Positions 44,065 through 53,179 of a stretch of DNA of 64,000 nt are shown here, in pieces. Source of the stretch: Xestospongia bergquistia. Taxonomy: Eukaryota > Porifera > Demospongiae > Haplosclerida > Petrosiidae. The DNA is taken from positions 1,364,001-1,428,000 of the forward strand of contig OZ014419.1 of NCBI GenBank assembly GCA_963965975.1. Direction: 5' to 3'. Numbering within the stretch: position 1 is the stretch's first letter; every line of letters starts with the position of its first letter. Below the pieces are notes generated by a model. The model was not told where the DNA came from. It searched no databases and worked only from the letters and a program-made list of their open reading frames with translations. The position numbers were made by a program, and so were the translations under genes.

Positions 44065-47000
44065 TGGTTCACTAGTCTACATGGATTAAACTTGCCAACA
44101 AGGGAATTTGTAAAAGACGTCATCAAATCTTGAAGGTGAAATCTTTTACAAATTCCCTCATCATCAGGTTTATCTGAAAAATTATAGATCGATTAATCAT
44201 GATATATAGTTTATCATGAGATTCATAATTAGCTGCCATTAACACTCCATAATTAGCTGCCATTAACACTCCATAAATAGCATTATTATGGTTGTTGAAC
44301 GATATTCTTTTAAAGATCTTGAGTTGGTAAGTTATATAACACTTATGGACTCATCAACGAAGACAACCAATAAACCTTATCATGAGATCTGTAAAAATAC
44401 AGACGGTATGCAGTTTTTAGAGAAGGAACTAGTCTTTTAAGCTCTCTGGCTCTATATTTCAAATATTAATCTGCTATATAGGAGATCTATATATGCATTT
44501 TATATAAAACCATTCAAAATGCATGGGCTATGAATCTCATCATAAGATATATATCTTTTTTAAGGAGTGATAGTGACAGGTTAGTATGAATTTCATATAT
44601 ATATATGTTTCAATTGTAGACTGTCTGTATATACCTGTTGACTTGAGATTTTAATATTATTTTCTTTATATTTCAATATTCATTAATAGAATTATCTGGT
44701 TCATTTGATTTGATATACTAGCTTTTAAACATGACTTTTTCTCTTGAGAAAATGAGTTAGTTGTAGACACTCATTTATAGTATATAGTAGTAGCAGAAGA
44801 ATTAATCCAATAGTTTGTAAACACTGCTAAATTGTGAGTAACATATTGTAATATATTATTTGCCTTCTAATTGTATTACCTCCTTATTAAGATACACCTG
44901 TTGAAGCAGTACACGATAGTAAGTAATATGGCTACTATAGCAGATGTACATTTACTACCAGTACCGGACATAGTGTTATGATGATTACTGATATATCATT
45001 TAGCATTATTTGAACTATATTAAAATCATCTAATGAGACATTAATAATTATAATTTTTTATAATTGTGTACAAACTTCTAATACCTTGCCAATTTTCAAT
45101 AGCAAGAATTCAAATGCAACTTGGTATCAGCTTTATTATAACTCATAGTAATGGTTACTGAGATGTTCTGATTAGATACATTATATCAATACTCTATATA
45201 GACTTTATATCTTGGGTATAGTAATATTAATACACTTAAAAGTGAACCCAGAGGAAGATTTTGTTTTCCATGATTTTGCTATATGGTAATCAGAATATAC
45301 TATTAATTTGAATATATTAAAAGCTAGTAATAATATAAGTAATATAAGCCAATTATACCAGTCTGGATTGTTATAATTAACAAAGGAAACAATAGTAATT
45401 CACATACCCACCCTAACAGAGTTATCAGTCCCACCTAATGATAAGATAATCAACCACTTGTATAAACTAGAGATTGTTATCATGTACTACTCCCTGTATG
45501 TAACATGATATTTTAGTAAATTTATTATCACCATAACTATTATATATATATTCCTTAACAAAGATAGAATGCTAATATTGTTTATATTATCTGGAACTAT
45601 TAACAATACATCATTTACAATTAATATTTTGGGTTGACTCTAATTGTAAGTAAATTTTACTTACAATTAGAGTCAACCCAAAATATTGAACTGTATACTC
45701 TGTAGTATATAATTATGTATTTGTTACTACCATAATATGATACTAATTTAATTTTAATTTTAATTTTGTTTACCTTTGAGATATTACTTTATTGACAAAT
45801 TACTATTGCATAATTATATACTGCAGAGTATACAGTTCAATATTTTGGGTTGACTCTAATTGTAAGTAAATTATAAATGATGTATTGTTAACATTTCCAG
45901 ATAATATAAACAATATTAGCATTCTATCTTTGTTAAGGGATACATATAATAGTTGTAACCTCAAATGAAATTAACAATTTATTAACAGCTGTTCTTCATA
46001 TTGTTCTTATTTTTATAACATATTCAAAATTTCTTTTTATATTAATGAAATTCAGGGTACACATAACTACACAATAATTGTTTGTATAAAAAGAGTCAAT
46101 TTAACTGAAGTCAATTACAATTGAGATTGTTGTTGACCCAGGAATTTACTCAATTTGGACACCTTTGTGGGCAGGCTATATGATAACAAAAAAGAAAATA
46201 CCTTTGAAATATGATCAAATATTTACTTACGACATGTTGGTGTGAGCTTGACTTTAGTACAATCACAGTAATAAGATAACTTTTTCTTTAGCTTGATCTT
46301 CTTTATCTTAAAAGTTTTACTTTTGATAAGAATGGAACTTGAAGTTATAGTTGGAGGTATTATTGATATAGGAAGAGATTGGAAATTGGGATAGAAGAAA
46401 CAACGATTACAGAGAACTAGAAATTTTATTTGGAGCTCAACATTAAAGGAGCCTTTCCTGTTCTTTTGCTTACAACAATATGTTTGTATTTTGACTGTAC
46501 AATTCTGTCTGTGAATGTCTGGGAGCTGTAGGTATATAGCAGTCTCTATTGTTGTAACTTTTGGTAGATCACGACATTTGCAGTTCATGGCTGTTAATAT
46601 ACTAGTAAACTCAAAACCTTGGGCTGGCCAACAAGTCTCTGAATAATGAATAAGACAATAATTAAGATGTTTGTTGTTGATGTGTAGTATCTTACGAGCA
46701 GTAGTAGTTGTCACATAAAGTAATATTAGAAGACCAGATAGCACCACAATCTTCATTGTATTGTTGTATACTTTTAAAATAATAGATGATTTTAATTTTA
46801 AAGGAATCCAGATATTTTATTCTTTTATTTACTGTTGGTTGTAGAGAAAACACTTACTTGTTCTTTTTCACAACTTGAAGTTTAGGTATTTCACAGCTTG
46901 AAGATATGATGGCGTCTTGAAGTTTAGGTATTTCACAGCTTGAAGATGTAGTGGTGTCTTTAGTCTTTACTTCCTTCTGTTGTGTAGTTCAAAACATGTC

Positions 47001-49480
47001 TTTTATGCTACTTCTCAAGAATGGAATTTTAAGTTAACTTTAGATGTAGCAAGAATTCAAAATCAGATTATACACGAAGTATAGTAGTGTATAGCACTAA
47101 CTACAAAAATTTGAGTCACATATTTTGTGTAAGTCAGTACAATTAGCGATTTTAATCTTAGGAAAAGAAAATTTACTAATATATCATAAAATAGTTATTT
47201 AATAATATATTTAAAACGTTATTTTAAATTATTAGAAAAAACATTTTATTCAAAATTCTATTTTGTACTAATGTGATTACCAAGCCTAAAGGCAAGGCAC
47301 ATAGTTGAGATTTTTAGACTTTGTTGTCCATTATCTATAGTCTCATCCCCAGACATCATACCCATGGGGATGAGACTAATCTGGTTAGTAAGAAATTCCT
47401 ATTAAACTATGGTGTGTGGTTGGACTCTAAATGTCTTGTATCTTTTCATTTACTAGAGCTATTAAACATCTTCTTGAAGCTCTCAAGTCTCACACTATTG
47501 AAAATGGTGGACCACTAAAAGTTGAACATGTCACTTATGTTGAAGGGCGTGGTAATCTCGTCATAGGATATTCACCTCCGAGTGCTACCGAGGGTACAAT
47601 ATCATTTATAGGTAGCCATTTGGACTGTGTTCCTGCTGATCCTGAGACATGGGAAAGACATCCCTTCAAGTTAACTGTGGAGGTACATATAATTCTGGTT
47701 TCAAACTTTACTTTAAAAGTGATATAAAATTATTGCTATATTATAGGGTGACAAGTTGTATGGACGTGGTACTACTGACTGTTTGGGACATGTTGCTTTG
47801 ATAACCGACCTGTTTATCCAGCTGGCTGAGAAGAAACCTCAACTCAAACGTTCTGTGTGGGCTGTCTTCATTGCATGGTATGTAACTATGCCTCATTGGA
47901 TGCTAGAATCATTATACATCTAAAAATCACTAAGTTACTCCCATGTATTGGGTAAATTAGGTATTCTTTGAATGTGAGTGACAACTTGTTAGATCAGAGC
48001 TATTAATAAGATTTCTGTTTATCACCTTTCATGCATGCAGGTGTAGATTTTATAGAACTTCATGCAATAATAACAATTCAATTTCAGTTAAATGAATTAT
48101 TTATAATTGGAATTTTAGGTTCCTTCAATATTTGTAATAGTTGTATTATATTATTTGAGATTATCTCTTTTGTAGTGAAGAGAACAGTGTTATACCTAAT
48201 GTTGGTGTGGACATGTTACTAAAACATGGAAAGCTAGATGGTTTACAAAATGGACCAGTTTACTGGATAGATTCTGCCGATATGGATCCTTGTATAGGTA
48301 CATACTGTATTACATTATAGATACTGTAGAGTACCTCCATAAGATCCACTACTACTTAAATCTTAATACTACATACTTAATTAGGTTGTGCAAGCACTCC
48401 ATAGTCATGTAATTGTCTGCATTAAATGTGTTTTTGAGGTAATATCTATCTAGGTACTGCTTCAGCAATTATGTGGATGTTAAAAGTGACTGGACGTCTT
48501 TTTCATTCAGGTTTACCACACAAAGTACATGTCATTATAATTTCAACCAAGTATGTAATCCTTCATTTGTAGGGTATCAATAGTCTAGAATTAGCAAATG
48601 AAATTTGTGCTTATTTGCAGACTAAATTCTATCAAGATTATCCTGCAGTAAGCTCTAACATATACTCCATACTGCTGTAATCTTTATTTTACATAATAAG
48701 CATCCTTCTGAAGAGCAATATCAATTCCTAACACCCTCTACTATGAAACCCACTCAAATTAAATGTTCTGAAGGTTCTGTGAACCAGTTACCACCTTGGA
48801 CTGAAATAAAAGGCAAAAAATAATTATCATAATTAATTTCTTTATTAACTCTCTTTCTTTTATTATTAACAGGTGACATTCGACTGACTCCATTTTACAA
48901 TGTGGATGAATGCATCAAGAGAATGCAAGGCTATGTAGAAGAATTAAACAATGGTAATAATTATAATAAAAAGAAAATATTGACATTATATTATTAGATC
49001 TGAGTCTTTTACCAATGCGAGGGCCATGCAGTAAATATTCTATCTCTGATTCTAATATTGGACAAACCATTACTGGTAAAATAGAATTTCGACTAATGGG
49101 AGAAGCATTTAAAGTGCTTGAAATAATTGTTTACTTTAATTATATGTATTTGATTTTAGGGCATAGCTTGTAACTTGGAATCTTGTGGATATAAGAATCT
49201 TCATGAAGCTACTGCTGAAGTATTAGGTGTTAGCAATCCATACTCTGATTGCGGTAGCTTACCACTTGTAGCCGACCTCCAAGAAGCTGGCTTTGATGTT
49301 CAAGTATACACTTGTACATTCAATGTCTGTTAGAATGAAATTATTTTCTTTTTATCTATCTAGATTACAGGATATGGTCATAGTCATGTTTATCATGGAG
49401 ACAATGAATACTGCAGTCTCTCGTGTATGCAGGATGCTATGAAGATTCTCAGTCATATACTGGACAAGTACAACCAGTAA
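42128..49480 (+). CDS. Acetylornithine deacetylase-like M20 hydrolase (gene A)
   Basis: In plants and Dictyostelium, related enzymes act on N-acetylornithine. Exon 1 (42128-42243, MALSLELNSQRYVDLLRKLI) is followed by an intron of about 5.2 kb, then exon 2 at 47457 (AIKHLLEALKSHT). Phases match those of gene B, whose first intron is only about 75 bp. Metal-site motifs are SFIGSHLDCVPADP (HxD), LYGRGTTDCLGH and the EE of CEENS. Later come LFHSGLPHK, STMKPTQ, GDIRLTPFYNVDEC and YGHSHVYHGDNEYC. All later exons are open. One intron (48813) needs a GC donor, because reading through AAAGGCAAAAAATAA gives a stop. Exons 2-3 and the intron between are nearly identical to gene B, but later parts diverge. 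Alternatively, exon 1 could be orphaned and the rest driven by a new start. Confidence 0.8.
42467..43360 (-). CDS. Small secreted Cys-rich protein, unrecognised family (paralog 1)
   Basis: It lies antisense in the long intron of ArgE-like gene A. Reconstructed exons on the minus strand: the signal peptide MAGKTLVATAAFLFFVLVYQ plus ANAQ from 43360; an exon at about 43077-43237 with CPRNKPARNC, DPCDTATC and CQLDNCGGCFAKFF; a large exon at about 42550-43028 starting KCLPAEGREVDLKFTSTTLS; and a mini-exon ending 42467 that reads DCPDECNAS. The large exon has LILCNKC, then LYCKCKK and a Lys-rich GKKGKKDKKGKKDKGKK run. Without the last splice the frame would stop at 42540 after GNQEFCGKTK. The large exon and terminal mini-exon correspond to those of the gene at 46150. 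The Cys-pair exon is extra. Function is unknown. Confidence 0.7.
44018..44061. repeat. (TA)n microsatellite
   Basis: About 22 TA dinucleotides. Confidence 0.95.
44101..44158. repeat. Hairpin with 17-bp perfect arms
   Basis: AGGGAATTTGTAAAAGA (44101-44117) pairs with TCTTTTACAAATTCCCT (44142-44158) across a 24-base loop. It is probably a tiny foldback element. Confidence 0.9.
44224..44275. repeat. 26-bp direct repeat, two copies
   Basis: CATAATTAGCTGCCATTAAC plus ACTC is present twice in a row, followed by a third partial CATAAATAG. Confidence 0.9.
45530..45960. mobile_element. Large nested palindromic foldback element
   Basis: Outer arms: TTCCTTAACAAAGATAGAAT onward (45551-45595) is the reverse complement of 45896-45940, and the match extends into the flanking ACTATTATATATATA. 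An inner block with TTTTGGGTTGACTCTAATTG occurs at about 45628-45660, inverted at 45656-45690, and again direct at about 45838-45872. A third block (GAACTGTATACTCTGTAG, 45690-45716) is inverted at 45811-45838. The order is A-B-B'-C-C'-B-A'. There is no coding capacity, so it would need a transposase from elsewhere. It is best called a MITE or foldback element. Confidence 0.85.
46150..46756 (-). CDS. Small secreted Cys-rich protein, unrecognised family (paralog 2)
   Basis: The signal peptide MKIVVLSGLLILLYVTTTTA is followed by a probable 57-bp intron (GTAAGATAC to TTATTCAG, in frame and stop-free). Removing it gives AQTCWPAQGFEFTSIL, which parallels KCLPAEGREVDLKFTS of the other copy. Further shared landmarks are the spacing of CCKQK/QCNMK, FLVLCNRC versus LILCNKC, and YYCDC versus LYCKC. 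The donor after LTPTC splices to a mini-exon at 46150-46175 reading PCPQRCPN and stop. It is smaller than paralog 1, lacking the DPCDTATC exon and the long Lys run. It lies antisense in the same ArgE intron. No family is recognised, and secretion is inferred from the leader. Confidence 0.7.
46874..46957. repeat. 42-bp direct repeat, two copies
   Basis: CTTGAAGTTTAGGTATTTCA begins each copy; the ends differ slightly (GATATGATGGCGT versus GATGTAGTGGTGT). The repeat lies just upstream of secreted paralog 2 and could lie in its promoter. Confidence 0.9.
47339..47377. repeat. Hairpin with 12-bp perfect arms
   Basis: AGTCTCATCCCC (47339-47350) pairs with GGGGATGAGACT (47366-47377). The left half AGTCTCATCCCCAGAC resembles the cadherin-intron hairpin arm AGTCTCATACCCAGAC at 13258. 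Confidence 0.85.
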
Positions 49481-50554
49481 TAATAATTGCAAATTATAAG
49501 GAGAAAATTGATTTCTATAATTAAAATTTCACGACAAGTACACTTTTTTGACTAGCATGTTTGTTGTCTGTATATAAGTGATCCTTAAGTGGATGATGTA
49601 TACAATATATGATGATAATAAAATAATGTTAAATTCATATAGTTAGTTTCATCATAGATATAACAACGTGAAATTTCCCTTTGCTTTGTGGTTTAGTTTT
49701 CTTTTTGTACAGTATATATAAAGTGGGAATGATGTTTACATAAGAATTACTGGTTTGGCCTTTTGCTAAACATTTTGACAGGTGTATATATAGTTGCCTT
49801 CAGACGTAGATAACAGGTAATTAATAAATATTAATAAGATAATTCTAGAGCAATGTCATAGGAGGAGCTTCATGTAAATTGTTTTTGTTTCTTTCCTTAT
49901 TTGGTGCTTTAAGTATTCAATGTCTATAAAAAGGGTGTGGTCTCAAGTGCCAGAACCAATTTCAATTTTAATTGTTTTACAGCAAGTGATTAAAACAATA
50001 AATTATTTACGTTTGTCAATTAATGAACAGCCATTTAAGGGGTTAATGACAAGATAAGATCATAATTGATAACGTCTAGTTAATGTACCAGGAAGATGGT
50101 GGTAGGAATGGACTTAGAGGGCATGTAACCAGCAGGTCTATTGCAACTATAAAGTGCTATCAGGACTACATCATTGATCACTTCCTATAAACCCTAAACA
50201 TAGAAACATATGAGATCATATGTTACTATTTATAGTAATCACATGGTTACACCCAGTTAGAGGTGGATATCTCCAATGATTGTATGTTCTCTGTAACTTT
50301 GTCTAATGTTGAATTAAAGATGATAAGAATAAGTACAACTTTTCTAATTTATAAATTTTAGAGCAAAACACCTCAAGTATTTTACCATTCAATTCAATAT
50401 TCCACTCTTTTAATTGTAGACTAGAGAATCATATTAGTATGAACTAAATGTTTATTACAAAATTAAGAACCAACAGTAATGAAAATATGGATATACAAGG
50501 CAAGAAGTTATTAAATAAATTTCTAAATTATCCATTTGTTTTGTTCTTGTTCTT
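49481..50554. other. Intergenic region between ArgE-A and the Ig gene (convergent)
   Basis: The ArgE-A 3' end with an AATAAAATAA signal-like word lies near 49616. The rest is AT-rich DNA without recognisable genes or repeats. Confidence 0.6.
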
Positions 50555-51678
50555 TTATTCAAATTCGCCACTACCTATTAAGAATGAGATAATAAACTGT
50601 TTACAATTGTTATATGTAGCTTACTTGATTCAACTAATTCAATTCTCACAGTTTGAGTGTCAGTGTTACAATCATTGATAGCAGTACAGATATAATCACC
50701 AGTGTCAGCTTCTGTGACTGTAAATGATAGCATTTGGTCCATTGCTATCCTTTGATTAGGTCCACTAATCATGTATTTGTCAGCAAATTTAGTGATACAT
50801 TTTATATCAACTATATCTCCTCGATTAGGACAGAGTGTAGCATTACTGTTTAGAGGACATTGATTATCAGATTTTCCTCGAAGTGATGCAGAGACTGAAG
50901 ACACTTTTGGATCTGAAAGAGGGCCATAAAAGGAAAAAGAAAGATATATAACTTACCTAAGAGAACACAAGAGACCTCAGTATCATATCCAAACCGATTA
51001 GTGAGATTACATAATATGCTTCCATGAATTTGTGCAGATATTAGACCTACTTTCCACATAACCAAATGTGTTGAATAGCCAATCTCATTCACAGGAGGTG
51101 CCACACCAAGAACAAAAGGAGGCCCTGTAATTAGCTCTCCATTCAAGAAAAATTGAGCTGACGGTTCTGGTTGTATCTTTTCTTTTTGTGAACACACAAT
51201 ACCAGGAAAAAATGCTGTCATTTGTTCTAAACAGAATTTTTTCCCAATTCTATATGATGCCATAATGTTCATAAATAATACGACAGGGTCATTTCCTCTT
51301 TTAATGGTTGGAGAATCACCTAAAAGATAAATAATGGATTTATATTGAGAATTTAATATTCTATTATAAATTATTTTACATTCAAATTTGAGATAATAGT
51401 ATTCAATATTCTATTGTATTATGTGCTCTCTTTATGTGTGAATTAAGTAGGTGTTACAGTGGGCATCTGACCTATAACATCTGTTGTAGAACTAAAGTTG
51501 ACACACATCCTTATAGGGTGGGGACCGAGAGGTACTTGTGTATCATAGCAAACTTTACAAGTGTAGCGACCAGCATTGCCATATTTGGATGGAGATGTAA
51601 TGGATGGATGGTATATATATAAAAACCTGTCATTATCACCATATATTTCAATTCTGGAGAGAGAGAGAGAGAAAATCA

Positions 51679-51766
<88 letters not shown>

Positions 51767-52326
51767 GTGTGTGTATCACATACCCAGTTGAATATGAAAC
51801 AGGGGTCATTGAAGCTAAATGCCCATTCAAATCAAAGTTTTGAACAAACCACTCAGTTTTTATATTAGAAATAATAGGACTAAACTCTAGAATTCTATTA
51901 ATAATTGGACTGCAGTCAAAAGTCATCTTGACTGTATCTCGGATTAATACAATGCGTTCCAATCTATTTTTTGGTATCTGTACTGTCACATTACCAGCTA
52001 CAGAGTGAAGAATTATAAATAATTGAATATATACCGATATAGATATATTATATCAATTAACTGACATTTTATAAATGGCCTCCCATCATTGGGTATTTTA
52101 AGGGGACCAGGCCAGGGATAAAATTCACAATAACCACATATAAATACCTATATATTGGAAGGAAAACAGTGAATTTAAGAGATAATGTGATTAATTGCGA
52201 AGTATTATAATAATACAATTTTTTAATCAATAAAATTAATTATTATAAATTAAAAACAGCACATATTGAAAATAAGAAAATTTTACTTACTGCAAAGAAA
52301 ATCAAAACAACAGCAGTGCCTGACAT
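50555..52326 (-). CDS. Secreted immunoglobulin-domain protein
   Basis: The start MSGTAVVLIFFA (52315-52326) is a short hydrophobic leader interrupted by an intron. Later exons give CGYCEFYPWPGPLKIPNDGR, then VTVQIPKNRLERIVLIRD with MTFDCSP and EWFVQNFD, then YGNAGRYTCKVCYD, then SILCNLTNRFGYD, and finally an Ig-like unit with VDIKCITKF, FTVTEADTGDYICTAIN. The (D/N)xGxYxC signatures mark about three Ig-like domains. After LVESS the last exon reads SGEFE and stops at 50555-50557, so no transmembrane helix or tail follows. A secreted form is inferred. A (TA)n array of about 90 bp lies in one intron. The ligand is unknown. It lies antisense between ArgE-like genes A and B. Confidence 0.75.
51683..51762. 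repeat. (TA)n microsatellite in the Ig gene intron
   Basis: About 40 uninterrupted AT dinucleotides. IYIY open frames on both strands are artefacts of it. Confidence 0.95.
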
Positions 52327-53179
52327 ATTGCATTAACATTCACTATGATAATTACTTGCTCAGTGGCACTGTTGATAGACTCCTCTGTTTATATTCCAGT
52401 AGACAATGAACTTGTAAGACTGAATACTATAATGTATGCATTTATGAGTAAACGTGACACAATTGATGACAAAGAACTATAATAAGCTTTAATTCCTTTC
52501 CCAGAAGTAAGTGAATAAGACTATTTACATTGGAGATTATAGATGCATGATATAATTGTGTTCTCATTCACCACATCATATAGGAAGCCTTCCAAACTAC
52601 TTCTTTAGATACCTGTACTCTGATGGAGTATGCATTGCCATAGCAACAGTGTGAAGTTTTGATCTTCCACTTATAAGGCTTACATAAATTACACATCCTC
52701 ATTGTGTTACTTGAATTCATGTAATTGTGAAATACATGCATTTAATTTTAAATTTTATAATCAATGTAAATTATTGTAGACTTGTAGAACATGTTTTAGT
52801 CATTGATGACATTAGGTGGAGTATTCAGTACTTTATAATCTATTACTATGGATGAATGTCTGTCTATGTGCATATATCATAGTCTTGCATAGCCAGCCCC
52901 TCCCTCTATCGGGATAGAGGGAGGGGCTTATTTACTGTTATAAACTGTTATAAACGTGGTTCCTTCAATTGTGGAACCAATCACAAGTCATATAATTCTT
53001 AAAACCATTGAAATATAGAAAATTATGGAACCCGTGAGATAAGTAATTATTTATTCATGGGTCATGATGACACTCACTCAATGGTAACCTTTTGAATTAA
53101 CTATTGAGTGGGTGTCTCTTCAATACTCATGCTATGAATAAACAAATTAATCATCTGACCTGACTCGTTGACCAGTAAC
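52327..53179. other. Divergent intergenic region, Ig gene to ArgE-B
   Basis: Promoters of both genes must lie here. It also contains the perfect hairpin at 52895-52928 and an imperfect inverted repeat, CACTCACTCAAT (53071) with ATTGAGTGGGTG (53104). No gene is seen. Confidence 0.6.
52895..52928. repeat. Hairpin with 16-bp perfect arms
   Basis: AGCCCCTCCCTCTATC pairs with GATAGAGGGAGGGGCT with a 2-base loop. It is strongly GC-rich in an AT-rich setting, and its purine/pyrimidine arms resemble those of the hairpin at the window start. Confidence 0.92.

Larger units (their letters stand above)
43361..46149. other. Non-coding interior of the long ArgE-A intron
   Basis: AT-rich DNA between the two nested genes. 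It contains a (TA)n tract (44018-44061), a 17-bp-arm hairpin (44101-44158), a 26-bp direct repeat (44224-44275) and the large palindromic element (45530-45960). The open frame at 43680-44075 is hydrophobic and runs into the TA tract; I do not call it. Confidence 0.65.
46757..47456. other. Upstream flank of paralog 2 and distal part of the ArgE-A intron
   Basis: It contains the 42-bp direct repeat (46874-46957), AT-rich DNA and the small hairpin at 47339-47377. No gene is seen. The intron ends in TTTTCATTTACTAG before exon 2. Confidence 0.6.

Noticed and set aside
43680-44075. 131-residue hydrophobic ORF
   Set aside because: It begins in anonymous AT-rich DNA, ends in a (TA)n tract, has no leader-plus-domain pattern and is not supported by any paralog.
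51576-51989. IYIYIYIY proteins on both strands
   Set aside because: Translation of the (TA)n array in an Ig-gene intron.
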